Positions 35,458 to 45,418 are shown, counted from the stretch's first letter. The stretch: DNA of 64,000 nt from Brenneria izadpanahii (GCF_017569925.1 NZ_CP050854.1:2604001-2668000), one strand, 5' to 3'. Notes: generated from the sequence alone by a model not told the origin. Made by a program: numbers and translations.

Positions 35458-36702
35458 ATGAACGCTGAAACAAGAAAAACCTATATTTTATTAAGCTGCC
35501 TCTTTTTCTTTTTTTTCTTTACCTGGTCATCGACCTGCTCATTGTTATCCATCTGGCTAAACCAGTACGTAAATCTTAGAGCCACCGATACCGGCATCAT
35601 CTTCTCGGCGATTTTGCTGGTGTCGTTCTGCTCGCAACCGATTTATGGTTACATCCAGGACAAACTGGGGCTGGGTAAACACCAGCTATGGTTCATTGCT
35701 CTGCTGCTGATATGCAGCGGGCCGTTTTTTATGCTGTTCGCCGATCTTCTGCGTTTCAACATTTATCTCGGCAGCATTGCCGGCGGTTTATATATCGGCG
35801 CGACTTTCAACGGCGGTATCGGCCTGCTGGAAGCCTATATTGAACGTTTTTGCCGCCTGAAAGGCATTGAATATGGCCGCTCCAGAATGTGGGGATCGCT
35901 GGGTTGGGCCGTCGCCACCTTCTTCGCCGGCATCAACTTCAACATTAATCCCTGGTACAACTTTGCGCTGGCCTCCCTTTCCGGCGGACTGTTCCTGCTG
36001 TGTCTGAGCCAGGTACGCATCGCCAAAGAAAATGCAATGAGCCAGCTTCAGTTCGGCGATCCGTCAAAAATCACCTTGGCCGACGCCGTCGGGCTGCTGC
36101 GCCTGTCGCGTTTCTGGGCGCTGGTGGTCTTTGTTATCGGCACCTGTATTTACGGCGTATACGATCAACAGTTCCCGGTCTATTTCGCTTCACAGTTTCC
36201 CGATTTGCACTCCGGCAACAGTATGTTCGGCTACCTGAATTCACTACAGGTATTCCTTGAAGCCGGCGGCATGTTCCTTGCCCCGTTCCTGGTTAACCGT
36301 ATCGGCGCCAAAAATGGTTTGATTTTAGCCAGCGGCATTATGGCGTTACGCGTTATCGGATCCGGTCTGGTCAACGGCGTCGTGCTCATTTCCTTTATGA
36401 AACTGCTGCACGCCGTTGAATTACCCATCCTGTTGATTTCTTTGTTTAAATATAACAGCCTGAACTTCGACAAGCGGTTATCGACAACGATTTACCTGGT
36501 AGGCTTCACCTGTATCAGTTCCGTGGTTAGCAGCCTGCTGTCCCCTATCGTAGGTTACAGCTATGAGCTATTCGGTTTCGCCCGCACCTATCTGTTTATG
36601 GGCGGCATGGTTCTGTTCACTACGCTGGTTTCCTGTTTTCTATTGGAACCCAATAAGACTGTCCAGACGTCCCCAACTTTGACCCCGCGCACAATAAAGT
36701 GA
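35458..36702 (+). CDS. cscB: CscB, sucrose:proton symporter (LacY family)
   Basis: 414 aa with 12 predicted helices. Family matches include Y-G-Y-I-Q-D-K-L-G-L, N-G-G-I-G-L-L-E-A-Y-I-E, E-Y-G-R-S-R-M-W-G-S-L-G-W-A, F-G-Y-L-N-S-L-Q-V-F-L-E and N-F-D-K-R-L-S-T-T-I-Y-L, which align with E. coli CscB. It would import sucrose, and possibly short fructans or raffinose, across the inner membrane. AGGAG lies 8 nt before the ATG. It is followed 6 bp later by cscA, so the two are one operon. Confidence 0.92.
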   Translation: MNAETRKTYILLSCLFFFFFFTWSSTCSLLSIWLNQYVNLRATDTGIIFSAILLVSFCSQPIYGYIQDKLGLGKHQLWFIALLLICSGPFFMLFADLLRFNIYLGSIAGGLYIGATFNGGIGLLEAYIERFCRLKGIEYGRSRMWGSLGWAVATFFAGINFNINPWYNFALASLSGGLFLLCLSQVRIAKENAMSQLQFGDPSKITLADAVGLLRLSRFWALVVFVIGTCIYGVYDQQFPVYFASQFPDLHSGNSMFGYLNSLQVFLEAGGMFLAPFLVNRIGAKNGLILASGIMALRVIGSGLVNGVVLISFMKLLHAVELPILLISLFKYNSLNFDKRLSTTIYLVGFTCISSVVSSLLSPIVGYSYELFGFARTYLFMGGMVLFTTLVSCFLLEPNKTVQTSPTLTPRTIK

Positions 36703-36708
36703 GTTGCT

Positions 36709-38160
36709 ATGATTGAATTAGTAGAAAAAGCCAATAGTTATATTGCCGCTACGCGGCCTTTAATCAACATGGAGTGGTATCCCTCCTGGCATTTGGCGCC
36801 GACTGTCGGCTGGATGAACGATCCGAACGGCCTGGTTTGGTATGACGGCATGTACCATGCGTTTTATCAGCATTATCCCTATGAAGCCGTCTGGGGGCCG
36901 ATGCACTGGGGCCATGCCCGCAGCTACGACCTGATCCATTGGGAACATCTGCCGGTGGCGCTGGCGCCATCGGGCGCAGACGACAAAGACGGCTGTTTCT
37001 CCGGATCGGCGGTAGATAACAACGGCGAACTGTCGCTGATCTATACCGGTCACGTCCACGAGGGCGACCGCGCCAGCGATGCGGGACTACGACAGGTACA
37101 GTGTCTGGCCACCAGCCGCGACGGCATTCACTTCACGCCGCAGGGCAAGATCATCGACGCGCCGGCAGGGATCCAGCACTTCCGCGATCCGAAAGTCTGG
37201 AAAATGGGCGACTACTGGTATGTAGTGCTCGGACTGAAAGTGGAAAACCGGGGTGAGGTTCGTCTGTGGCGCTCAACCGACCTGCGTAATTGGGAGCCGC
37301 AAGGCCTGCTGGCTCGTTCGGCGCCAGGCGAAAGTTACATGTGGGAGTGTCCGGACTTTTTCCCGTTGGGCGATAAATGGGTATTGCTGTTTTCCCCGCA
37401 GGGAATGAAAGCCGAAGGCTATCGCAACCGCAATCTATTTCAGAGCGGTTATTTGGTCGGCACGTGGCAGCCCGGCGGTGAATTTGTTATTGAAACGCCA
37501 TTTACCGAGATCGACGCCGGTCACGATTTCTATGCGCCGCAAACGCTTCTGTCGCCGGATGGCCGCCGCATTATGCTGGGCTGGCTGGATATGTGGGAAT
37601 CCCTGATGCCGGAAAAAGAACATTTGTGGGCGGGTATGCTGTCGATGCCGCGCGAGCTGACGCTGACGCCGGACAATAGGCTGCGGGTTGTGCCTGCGGT
37701 GGAAATCGACGCCTGCTGCCAAAAAGATCAACAACGGCGCGACCTGGAGTTGAAGAACAACCGCCTGCCGTTGATTTCGGACTGCGCCGCACAGTTCGTG
37801 ACGCTGGATATCGACTTACAGGCCAGCGATGCCGAGAAGTACGGCGTGTCGCTCGGCAGCGAGCCGAACAATGAGCAAGGGCTGTTTATTTACGTGGATA
37901 ACCAGGCCCAGCGTCTGGTGCTGGAGCGCCGCTACCCGGCATATAACATCAGCGGCTACCGCAGCGTGCCCCTGCCCGCTTCCGATAGCCTGCAGCTGCA
38001 GATCTTTTTCGATCGTTCTTCGGTTGAAGTCTTCGTCAATGATGGCGAAAGTTGTCTGAGCAGCCGCATCTACCCGCAGGAACAGGAACGCCATCTGAGT
38101 CTGTTCGCCCAGAACGGCGCGGCCCGCATCAACAGCGTCAGCAACGGGAAAATCAGCTGA
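36709..38160 (+). CDS. cscA: CscA, cytoplasmic sucrose hydrolase (GH32)
   Basis: 483 aa, no signal peptide. Catalytic triad motifs: W-M-N-D-P-N-G (nucleophile Asp), F-R-D-P-K-V-W (transition-state Asp) and Y-M-W-E-C-P-D-F-F (acid/base Glu). The C-terminal beta-sandwich has S-S-V-E-V-F-V-N-D-G and S-S-R-I-Y-P. It aligns with E. coli CscA (477 aa) throughout. It splits sucrose, and perhaps short fructo-oligosaccharides, into glucose and fructose inside the cell; CscK then takes the fructose. Confidence 0.95.
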   Translation: MIELVEKANSYIAATRPLINMEWYPSWHLAPTVGWMNDPNGLVWYDGMYHAFYQHYPYEAVWGPMHWGHARSYDLIHWEHLPVALAPSGADDKDGCFSGSAVDNNGELSLIYTGHVHEGDRASDAGLRQVQCLATSRDGIHFTPQGKIIDAPAGIQHFRDPKVWKMGDYWYVVLGLKVENRGEVRLWRSTDLRNWEPQGLLARSAPGESYMWECPDFFPLGDKWVLLFSPQGMKAEGYRNRNLFQSGYLVGTWQPGGEFVIETPFTEIDAGHDFYAPQTLLSPDGRRIMLGWLDMWESLMPEKEHLWAGMLSMPRELTLTPDNRLRVVPAVEIDACCQKDQQRRDLELKNNRLPLISDCAAQFVTLDIDLQASDAEKYGVSLGSEPNNEQGLFIYVDNQAQRLVLERRYPAYNISGYRSVPLPASDSLQLQIFFDRSSVEVFVNDGESCLSSRIYPQEQERHLSLFAQNGAARINSVSNGKIS

Positions 38161-38178
38161 TCGTTTTTGCCGCCAAAC

Positions 38179-38216
38179 TATCAGGCATGCCAGCAGACAA
38201 GGCGGCATGCCTGATA
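38179..38216 (+). terminator. Hairpin after cscBA
   Basis: Perfect 13-bp arms (TATCAGGCATGCC and its complement) around a 12-base loop, 18 bp after the cscA stop. A U-run is missing, so termination efficiency is uncertain. Confidence 0.6.
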
Positions 38217-38290
38217 ACATGTCAATAAGAAACCGGATCTCGTTCCTTAAACCAGCGGCGTTAAGCGGCCAGGATAGCTATGGCGGCCAT

Positions 38291-38390
38291 AAAAAAAAGC
38301 CAGCAGAGGCTGGCTAAAATAATACTGGAAGCAATGTGAGCAATGTCGTGCTCTTCTTCAGTGCCTGGGAAGAGGCGACTTCTGAAGCGC
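38291..38390 (-). ncRNA. ryhB: RyhB, Fur-regulated small RNA
   Basis: About 100 nt on the minus strand. The core at 38320-38352, including GCTCACATTGCTTCC, matches the conserved core of E. coli RyhB over its whole length. It is followed by an intrinsic terminator: AGCCAGC-AGAG-GCTGGCT (38298-38315) and eight Ts (38291-38298), as in E. coli. The 5' third differs. A promoter (-35 TTTACA 38422-38427, 18-bp spacer, -10 TATCAT 38398-38403) puts the start near 38390. RyhB pairs with Hfq and, in low iron, blocks mRNAs of iron-rich proteins. It lies alone between cscA and the orphan gene at 38523. Confidence 0.92.
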
Positions 38391-38397
38391 GAAAGTG

Positions 38398-38427
38398 ATG
38401 ATAATGGTTCTCAGTATCACCTGTAAA
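38398..38427 (-). promoter_or_regulatory. ryhB promoter with overlapping Fur box (38400-38418)
   Basis: The 19 bp at 38400-38418 match the Fur consensus GATAATGATAATCATTATC at 16 of 19 positions on the minus strand. They cover the -10 element and spacer, as expected for iron-repressed ryhB. Confidence 0.85.
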
Positions 38428-38522
38428 GCACTTTGTTGAGAATTTTTCTCATTTCCATACTGATTATAGGGTTCTTTCCTGACTGCTCACGCTCTTTTTA
38501 TCGTGTTTTCACTCGATGCGCG

Positions 38523-39380
38523 TTATTCGTTCTCATTGTTTTTTAACGTCCGCGGCGCATACTTCTGCACAAAATCCTCCCAGCTATCGGCCAGTAAACT
38601 CAAATGCTGCAACTCCGTATCCAGCGTCGGTAAAGCGCGGTTACTATTCCTGAGCATCATTTCAAACTGATCGAGCATATCCACGGCGTTGCATGTGCAG
38701 TCGGCAATGGATAATGCCTGCCGCATTTCAATCTGCGCATGATAGGTTCCCCGCTTTAGCGCATCCATGTCGCTCTGTACCGCCTCCGCGTGCTTTTCAT
38801 CCCCCAGGCCGGATGCAAGTAAATACTCCGCTCTGGCCGCGCCCAGTCGTATACAGTCCCGGCGCGAGACAAGCTCTCTGATATAGTTGTCGATAACTTT
38901 TGATGCAGCGGGCTGATAGGCTTCGGTGATAAAAGCCGTTTTGATAAAAGAGAGCTTCTCTTTTTTCATCGCTATTTCAAAAGATTCCACCATCGCCGTC
39001 TTTTCGCCATCCAGCGGGCTTGAGAAGGCATCATGCAACGCATTGGCGAGTTCATTGGCCGACGCATGCGTCCCTTCCATAGCGATGATAAAGAAAGACG
39101 CGGCCAAATCAGAGACGCGATCCAACGGATCGCAAAGCGAGCTATTTTTTAACTGCTTTATCTTCTCGCTTTTTGCGCTAATTTCTTCTTCGGTTAACAC
39201 CGGCAATGGAGTCTCGGCTTCATGTTGCGCGCTGCCGATGCATTCATCTGCGGCGTCAATGGCTTCGAATGTCGTCATGGCAGCATCAACCGGAAAATCA
39301 GCGGCATTATCGGCAACATCCTCTTCCGATTTCTGTGAAAATTCGACGTCAGGGGTACGATGAGGCCTGATACCGTCCAT
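38523..39380 (-). CDS. Hypothetical helical protein, orphan cluster
   Basis: 285 aa, not recognised. Residues 1 to about 65 are acidic and low in order-promoting residues; the rest is predicted mostly helical with charged heptad-like stretches, and no transmembrane segment or signal peptide is seen. ATG at 39380 has only a weak ribosome site. It is the third gene of a leftward group after two SUMF1-domain genes (164-bp gap). The composition is that of a cytosolic adaptor, chaperone or secreted effector, but nothing decides. It precedes ryhB by about 100 bp. Confidence 0.6.
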   Translation of the reverse strand: MDGIRPHRTPDVEFSQKSEEDVADNAADFPVDAAMTTFEAIDAADECIGSAQHEAETPLPVLTEEEISAKSEKIKQLKNSSLCDPLDRVSDLAASFFIIAMEGTHASANELANALHDAFSSPLDGEKTAMVESFEIAMKKEKLSFIKTAFITEAYQPAASKVIDNYIRELVSRRDCIRLGAARAEYLLASGLGDEKHAEAVQSDMDALKRGTYHAQIEMRQALSIADCTCNAVDMLDQFEMMLRNSNRALPTLDTELQHLSLLADSWEDFVQKYAPRTLKNNENE

Positions 39381-39543
39381 CCAGCTTGCTCCATTTTTCG
39401 AACAACGTCTTAGCTATAACGGCAGCCCATTGACAGGATTTAGTAAATAATCCGTATTTATGCCGATTAACGTCGCCAAACATGATCTATGGCAAAAAAT
39501 CGCCTGTTACATGTCGTCCCAATGGATGGGCGTGGCGGCAGCC

Positions 39544-40455
39544 TTACTCTTGATTCTCTGGCTGCGAATGACTTTCAGACCACGTAGCGCAGCGGAAAGC
39601 ATATCTACTTTTCAGATTTTCGCTCGGGCCGAAAGTAATCGTCGCCGCGCCGCCTTCCATTAAAATTGTCTGCGATGTAATAAAACTTCTATTGCGATGG
39701 ACAGCAGTCCATTCGAAGCCGTTTGACGCCATATCATAAAAGCCCAACGGGGTCGGCGGGAATTGCCCCACCGGCATAAGCTGCTGATCAAGACTGCTGC
39801 CTGTGGAATTAGCAACTATTTTTTGCGCCGCGCTGGCAACGTTGCGGCCAATATCGATCACTCCATTATCTGTTGGAAACAGCACCCGTTTACCGCCGTT
39901 GCGCGCCGCATACTCCCACTCAATCCTGTCAGGCAGACCCGCTTTTTGTCCGACCCGCTCGCCTAACCAGCGGCAATAACTTTCAGCCTGGGCGTAAGTC
40001 ACTTCAGCCGGCGCGTCGTCTGGCGGCGTCGGCTCCGACTCGTCTGGGGCCTCTCGCGCCGGCAAGCCGGCACTGACCAAATAATGGTCAAACTGCCTGT
40101 TGGTGATTTTTGTTTTGGTCAGCGCAAAATCCTTAACGTAGACCGACATTGGGTATGAGTACAGTTGCTTAAGCGGCAAGGCATAGCTGCGCCCCTGTTC
40201 ATCTTTGTCGATATACCCCATATCATATTCTCCGCCTTTCAGCGCGATGAGCAGATCGCCCAGCTTCGATTCATTGATGCTGTCATCCGCGCTTTTGGCT
40301 GGGGTAAAAAACTGGCGAACCGACTCAGCGTAAGCGCTGATCTCTTTTTTATACGGAATATTGGAGAAAAGGGTAAAGGTTCTGGAGAAAAGCATAAACG
40401 GCAATATATAAGCCAGAACCAACGACGTAAGATAAATTTTAGTTCCGCGTTTCAT
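39544..40455 (-). CDS. Membrane-anchored SUMF1/FGE-sulfatase-domain protein (copy 2)
   Basis: 303 aa from the second ATG of an ATG-ATG pair (40458/40455); GGAG lies 5 nt before 40455. One N-terminal helix (about 8-25) is followed by a periplasmic SUMF1 domain: L-K-G-G-E-Y-D-M-G, K-T-K-I-T-N-R-Q-F-D-H-Y-L, V-T-Y-A-Q-A-E-S-Y-C-R-W-L-G, and P-L-G-F-Y-D-M-A-S-N-G-F-E-W. The paired active-site cysteines of true formylglycine-generating enzymes are not seen, so it is probably not a sulfatase activator. It overlaps the paralogue upstream. A long upstream extension of the frame lies inside that gene and is rejected. Confidence 0.82.
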   Translation of the reverse strand: MKRGTKIYLTSLVLAYILPFMLFSRTFTLFSNIPYKKEISAYAESVRQFFTPAKSADDSINESKLGDLLIALKGGEYDMGYIDKDEQGRSYALPLKQLYSYPMSVYVKDFALTKTKITNRQFDHYLVSAGLPAREAPDESEPTPPDDAPAEVTYAQAESYCRWLGERVGQKAGLPDRIEWEYAARNGGKRVLFPTDNGVIDIGRNVASAAQKIVANSTGSSLDQQLMPVGQFPPTPLGFYDMASNGFEWTAVHRNRSFITSQTILMEGGAATITFGPSENLKSRYAFRCATWSESHSQPENQE

Positions 40456-41503
40456 CATGACTCCATATTGCGCAGCGAGCGGTGATCTTTCCTTTGCCAC
40501 CCGGCAGATTATCCGGTTGGATCCCGGCAAAATCCCGATCGTGGACGGTAACCCCCTTCCCCAAACTATCGGCGTAAAATGCCAAAGGGCGAATAACTTT
40601 AGCCGGTCCTTCCTCACTATAGGAAGGTTCAGAGGGACCGACGGGATCAATCGCGAGCGAGTTTCCCCGCGCTTTTTCACTGTACCAGTCGTAAACCCAT
40701 TCCTTGCCATTGCCGATAAGATCGTAAATGCCCAGCGGATTCGGCGTTACCGAGCCGACATTCACAACATTGGCGTCTAACATAAACAGGTTAGAGAATA
40801 TCTCTCTATCTTCAGGCACATTCCGCCCTGGCTGGATGGTGCCGTCATCGGTGGCGAAGCCATTATATTGCCCGCGGTTACGCGCGGCGTATTCCCACTG
40901 CGCTTCGGTCGGCAAATGCATCGGCTGATTAACCTGTCGCCCAACCCATTGACAATAGGCTTCGGCGTCCTGCCAACTTATTTGCGCAGGAAACTGCGCA
41001 AATGGCGGGCTATGCCTGATATTCCAGAAGAGATAGTTTATATACTGCCCGGAGGGAAACGGATTGACCAATCGCTGATGAGCGGCCAGAAAGAGATCGA
41101 AATCCTGATTGGTGATTTTGTATTTCGATAAAGCATAGTCGCTCAGCTGGACGGGATAGACCGGACTACCCGCGCATGAGGCTATCAGAGGATAGTTGCG
41201 GCAATCATCAGGCCCCATGGTAAAACGGCCGCCGTTGATAGCAACCATATTCGCCAACGCGCGCTTCACCAAATCGGCCTGGAGGATTTTCACCATGTCA
41301 GCATCGGGCACAATCGGCTCCGACGGCTCATAGGATTCATCGTCTTTATCAACGCCAAAGTAGAAATCATAAAAATAAATGGCTTTAGCCATCCCGCCGC
41401 TGTAGAGCATCGAAACGATCAGCACCAGCAATACAGAGCTGACTTGAAGCATTCTCAGGGAGACTTTGATTAAAAATTTTATGCTACTGCGAACTATACT
41501 CAT
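40439..41503 (-). CDS. Membrane-anchored SUMF1/FGE-sulfatase-domain protein (copy 1)
   Basis: 354 aa. One transmembrane helix (about 15-40), an acidic linker (about 50-68), then a SUMF1 domain with I-N-G-G-R-F-T-M-G, Y-K-I-T-N-Q-D-F-D-L-F-L, I-S-W-Q-D-A-E-A-Y-C-Q-W-V-G, L-P-T-E-A-Q-W-E-Y-A-A-R and N-P-L-G-I-Y-D-L-I-G-N-G-K-E-W-V. The catalytic Cys pair of FGE is not evident. No sulfatase gene is nearby. Tandem paralogues with a membrane anchor could be envelope binding or immunity proteins. Its 3' end overlaps copy 2 by 17 bp from the chosen start. Confidence 0.82.
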   Translation of the reverse strand: MSIVRSSIKFLIKVSLRMLQVSSVLLVLIVSMLYSGGMAKAIYFYDFYFGVDKDDESYEPSEPIVPDADMVKILQADLVKRALANMVAINGGRFTMGPDDCRNYPLIASCAGSPVYPVQLSDYALSKYKITNQDFDLFLAAHQRLVNPFPSGQYINYLFWNIRHSPPFAQFPAQISWQDAEAYCQWVGRQVNQPMHLPTEAQWEYAARNRGQYNGFATDDGTIQPGRNVPEDREIFSNLFMLDANVVNVGSVTPNPLGIYDLIGNGKEWVYDWYSEKARGNSLAIDPVGPSEPSYSEEGPAKVIRPLAFYADSLGKGVTVHDRDFAGIQPDNLPGGKGKITARCAIWSHDETRN

Positions 41504-41869
41504 CCCGTTATCCCATCCATTTTTTGCGTTACTGCATTAATCCGAAACGAGTATTAAATTAGCAACCCTGCCATCCTTTATCCCCGATAGGCCGATGTAC
41601 AGACCCTCGCAGGCGGACTCTATAATAAGAAATCAAAAAATCGGTTATTTTACAACAAATTACCGGGATTATTATAATATTTCCGCCCCGTCCGAAAATT
41701 GATAGCGCTCGGCACCCAATCCAGGGCGAATCGCTGACCAAACGGACATAGCGCGACATCCGTTGCCGGTAAAAATGGTCGGAAAGTCGTCATACGCGCA
41801 TAACACTGTGGGGAGGATCGGCATAGTGCGGTACACTCTGTCTATTACGTATTGACTGAAAAATCTCGT
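41504..41869. other. Intergenic region between the orphan cluster and sapA
   Basis: 366 bp between divergent units; no gene recognised. It must contain the promoters of both, but no element is clear enough to call. It marks the right border of the accessory region. Confidence 0.5.
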
Positions 41870-43579
41870 ATGTCTGGAAAAACCTGTTTCGCACTGGCAT
41901 TAGCCTGGCTGGCGATACCTGCTTTGGCGTCCTCTTTTCCCTCGGCCCCGGCTGCCCCGGCACCGTTGGCCGATATCCGCCAAAGTGGTTTCGTCTATTG
42001 CGTAAACGACGTGCTGAATACCTTTAATCCGCAAATGGCGCGCAGCGGCGTCACGATCGATACCCTGGCGGCTCAGCTTTACGATCGCTTGCTGGATGTC
42101 GATCCCTATACCTACCGGCTGATGCCGGAATTGGCCCAGCATTGGGAAGTGCTGGATGACGGGGCGACGTATCGTTTTTATCTGCGCCGCGACGTTTATT
42201 TTCAAACCACCAACTGGTTCAGCCCCACCCGTAAACTGAACGCGGATGATGTCCTGTTCAGCTTCCAACGCATGCTGAATAAAGATCACCCCTATCATGA
42301 CGTCAACGGCGGCGAGTATCCCTATTTCGACAGTTTGCAGTTCGCCGATTCCGTCAAGAGCATTCGTAAGCTGGGGGAATACAGCGTTGAAATTCGCCTG
42401 AACAAGCCAGACGCCTCTTTTCTCTGGCATTTGGCAACGCACTATGCGCCGATTCTCTCCGCCGAGTACGCCCAGGTTCTGGCTGAGAACGATAAGAAAG
42501 AGTTATTGGATCGCGAGCCGGTCGGCACCGGTCCTTATCGGTTGGATGAGTATCGCAACGGACAATATATTCGTCTAACGCGTAACGACGCCTACTGGCG
42601 CGGCCAGCCCCGCATGCAGCAGGTCGTGGTTGATCTCGGTTCGGGCGGTACTGGCCGCCTGTCTAAATTGCTGACCGGCGAATGCGATATTCTGGCTTAT
42701 CCCGCCGTTAGCCAATTGGCGATTTTACGTAACGATCCGCGTTTGCGCCTGTCATTACGTCCAGGAATGAACGTCGCCTATCTGGCGTTTAATGTGCGTA
42801 AACCGCCGTTGGACGATCGCCGCATGCGCGAAGCCATTGCGCTGGCGATAAACAACGATCGGCTGATGCAATCAATCTATTACGGCACGGCTGAAACGGC
42901 CGCCTCGATTTTGCCGCGCGCTTCCTGGGCCTATGATAATGACGCGAAAATAACCGAATACAATCCGGCGAAATCCCGGCGGTTATTACACGAGTTGGGA
43001 ATAACCAATATCAGTCTGCGCCTGTGGGTGCCCAGCGCGTCGCAATCCTACAATCCCAGCCCGCTGAAAACCGCAGAGCTGATCCAGGCCGACCTGGCTC
43101 AGGTTGGCATACAGGTGACGATTGTGCCGGTTGAGGGCCGCTTTCAGGAAGCCAGGCTGATGGAACTCAGCCACGATTTAACCCTTGCCGGCTGGACGAC
43201 GGACAGCAATGACCCGGACAGTTTTTTCCGTCCGTTATTGAGCTGCGCCGCTATTCCGTCCCAAACCAACTATGCTCACTGGTGCGATTCCGGTTTTGAT
43301 GAAGTGCTGCAAAACGCCCTATCTTCGCAGCAATTATCAAAACGCATCGAATACTACCAACAGGCGCAAAAAATACTGGCTGACCAACTGCCGGTTTTAC
43401 CGTTGGCATCCTCCTTACGCCTGTTGGCTTATCGTTATGATATGAAAGGGATTGTGCTTAGCCCGTTCGGCAATGCCTCATTTGCCGGCGTTTTTCGGGA
43501 AAGTGACGGTGACCGCGCCGAGGGAGCCGCGCCACAAGAACCTTCTTCGCAAAACGCCGCTGAAGGAGAAACACCGTGA
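41870..43579 (+). CDS. sapA: SapA, periplasmic binding protein of the Sap ABC transporter
   Basis: 569 aa from ATG 41870; an in-frame TTG at 41852 is less likely. Signal peptide to about P-A-L-A-S (residue 21). Family 5 binding protein, highly similar to enterobacterial SapA: A-D-I-R-x-[30 protein letters not shown] and [12 protein letters not shown]. SapA binds antimicrobial peptides (and haem in some species) for uptake, giving peptide resistance, a virulence trait in plant pathogens. The C-terminal 30 residues are Pro/Ala/Glu-rich and longer than in E. coli. Confidence 0.97.
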   Translation: MSGKTCFALALAWLAIPALASSFPSAPAAPAPLADIRQSGFVYCVNDVLNTFNPQMARSGVTIDTLAAQLYDRLLDVDPYTYRLMPELAQHWEVLDDGATYRFYLRRDVYFQTTNWFSPTRKLNADDVLFSFQRMLNKDHPYHDVNGGEYPYFDSLQFADSVKSIRKLGEYSVEIRLNKPDASFLWHLATHYAPILSAEYAQVLAENDKKELLDREPVGTGPYRLDEYRNGQYIRLTRNDAYWRGQPRMQQVVVDLGSGGTGRLSKLLTGECDILAYPAVSQLAILRNDPRLRLSLRPGMNVAYLAFNVRKPPLDDRRMREAIALAINNDRLMQSIYYGTAETAASILPRASWAYDNDAKITEYNPAKSRRLLHELGITNISLRLWVPSASQSYNPSPLKTAELIQADLAQVGIQVTIVPVEGRFQEARLMELSHDLTLAGWTTDSNDPDSFFRPLLSCAAIPSQTNYAHWCDSGFDEVLQNALSSQQLSKRIEYYQQAQKILADQLPVLPLASSLRLLAYRYDMKGIVLSPFGNASFAGVFRESDGDRAEGAAPQEPSSQNAAEGETP

Positions 43580-44541
43580 TTATCTTTACCCTGCGCCGCC
43601 TGCTATTGCTGCTGGTTACGCTGTTCCTGCTGACGCTGCTGGGTTTCAGCCTGAGTTATTACACCCCGCATGCGCCGCTCAACGGCGCGGCGCTGTTTGA
43701 TGCGTACCGTTTTTATCTCACCAGCCTGTTGCAGGGCGATTTCGGCCGCTCCAGCATCAACGGCCAGGCCATTATCGTACAGTTAAAAGAGGTGTTCCCG
43801 GCGACCATCGAACTTTGTCTGCTGGCTTTCGCGCTCTCTTTGCTGGTAGGGATCCCGTTGGGCATTACCGCCGGGGTAATGCGAAACAAAGGGCCGGATA
43901 TCATTATCAGTACGCTGGCGCTGGTCGGTTTTTCCCTGCCGGTATTCTGGCTGGCGCTGCTGCTCACGCTGTTTTTCTCATTGCATCTTGGCTGGCTGCC
44001 GGTATCAGGACGTTTCGATCTGCTCTATCAGGTCAAAAGCGTCACCGGCTTCGCGTTGATCGATGCCTGGCTGTCCGACTCTCCGTATCGCAACGAGATG
44101 ATGATCAGCGCGATTCGGCATATGGTTCTGCCTATTACCGTGCTTGCCGTCGGGCCGACGACGGAGGTTATAAGACTAATGCGCATCAGCACCACCGACG
44201 CGATGAGTAAAAACTACATCAAGGCGGCGGCGACACGCGGCTTATCGCTGCTGACCATTATTCGCCGCCATCTCCTGCACAATGCATTGCCGCCGATTAT
44301 GCCCAAGCTGGGGCTACAGTTTTCGACCATGTTGACGTTGACCATGATTACCGAAGTGGTATTCAACTGGCCGGGGCTGGGTCGCTGGCTGGTCAATGCC
44401 ATTCGCCAGCAGGATTACGCCGCGATCTCCGCGGGCGTTATCGTCGTCGGCGCGATGGTCATTACGGTCAACGTATTGTCAGATATTGGAGGTGCAATGA
44501 CTAACCCGCTGAAACATAAGGAGTCGTATGCCCTTCGATAA
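43576..44541 (+). CDS. sapB: SapB, Sap transporter permease
   Basis: 321 aa, GTG start overlapping the sapA stop (GTGA), with AAGGAG 7 nt upstream. Six helices; the EAA-like loop [21 protein letters not shown] is present, and the ends M-I-I-F-T-L-R-R and N-P-L-K-H-K-E are as in E. coli. It forms the inner-membrane channel with SapC. SapBCDF is also known to export putrescine in E. coli. Confidence 0.97.
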   Translation: MIIFTLRRLLLLLVTLFLLTLLGFSLSYYTPHAPLNGAALFDAYRFYLTSLLQGDFGRSSINGQAIIVQLKEVFPATIELCLLAFALSLLVGIPLGITAGVMRNKGPDIIISTLALVGFSLPVFWLALLLTLFFSLHLGWLPVSGRFDLLYQVKSVTGFALIDAWLSDSPYRNEMMISAIRHMVLPITVLAVGPTTEVIRLMRISTTDAMSKNYIKAAATRGLSLLTIIRRHLLHNALPPIMPKLGLQFSTMLTLTMITEVVFNWPGLGRWLVNAIRQQDYAAISAGVIVVGAMVITVNVLSDIGGAMTNPLKHKESYALR

Positions 44542-45418
44542 CGTTTACAGCGAAAAACGCGTTCCCAGCCGTCTGGGGGATACCTGGCGGGTATTCCATC
44601 AGGATACGCTGGCCATGATCGGTTTTTACGGCTTTCTTATTTTGCTGGGGCTGTGCCTGTTCGGGAAACTGCTGGCTCCCTATGATGTCGGCCAGCAGTT
44701 TCTGGGTTATCAGATGCTGCCGCCATCCTGGTCGCACTATGGCGAAGTCTCTTTCTTTCTCGGTACGGACGATCTAGGGCGCGACCTGTTAAGCCGTTTG
44801 CTAAGCGGCGCGGCGCCCACCGTCGGCTCGGCATTGATCGTCACGCATGCGGCGGCGCTGTTTGGCGTCATTTTAGGCATTTTGGCCGGCGTAACCCACG
44901 GGCTGCGCTCCGCCATGCTCAACCATATTCTCGATACGCTGCTGTCGATTCCGTCGCTGCTGCTGGCCATCGTGGTGATCGCCTTTATTGGTCCCCGGCT
45001 GGAGCACGCCATGCTGGCCGTATGGCTGGCGCTGGTTCCCCGCATGGTGCGCACGATATACAGCACCGTTCACGATGAGATGGACAAAGAGTACGTTATC
45101 GCCACCCGGCTTGACGGCGCATCGACGTTTTACATTATCTGGCGCGTAGTATTGCCGAATATTGCGGGAGTTTTGGTTTCTGAATTTACTCGCGCCCTAT
45201 CCATCGCCATTCTGGACATCGCCGCATTGGGATTCCTTGATCTTGGCGCGCAGCTGCCGACCACCGAATGGGGCGCTATGCTGGGCAATTCGTTGGAACT
45301 GGTCTATGCCGCCCCGTGGACGGTGATGTTGCCCGGCGCGGCCATCGCCGTCAGCGTGCTGATTGTTAATCTGCTTGGGGACGGCATTCGCCGCGCCCTG
45401 GTGGCAGAAACGGAATAA
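44528..45418 (+). CDS. sapC: SapC, Sap transporter permease
   Basis: 296 aa, overlapping sapB by 14 bp with TAAGGAG just before the ATG. DppC-type permease with a first helix (about 33-52), [14 protein letters not shown], and [18 protein letters not shown] as the ATPase-contacting loop. It pairs with SapB. Confidence 0.97.
   Translation: MPFDNVYSEKRVPSRLGDTWRVFHQDTLAMIGFYGFLILLGLCLFGKLLAPYDVGQQFLGYQMLPPSWSHYGEVSFFLGTDDLGRDLLSRLLSGAAPTVGSALIVTHAAALFGVILGILAGVTHGLRSAMLNHILDTLLSIPSLLLAIVVIAFIGPRLEHAMLAVWLALVPRMVRTIYSTVHDEMDKEYVIATRLDGASTFYIIWRVVLPNIAGVLVSEFTRALSIAILDIAALGFLDLGAQLPTTEWGAMLGNSLELVYAAPWTVMLPGAAIAVSVLIVNLLGDGIRRALVAETE

Noticed and set aside
39460..39663. 67-codon plus-strand frame with a hydrophobic stretch near the SUMF1 gene
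   Set aside because: Second half overlaps the SUMF1 gene in antisense and no ribosome site precedes the start; the hydrophobic run alone is weak evidence.
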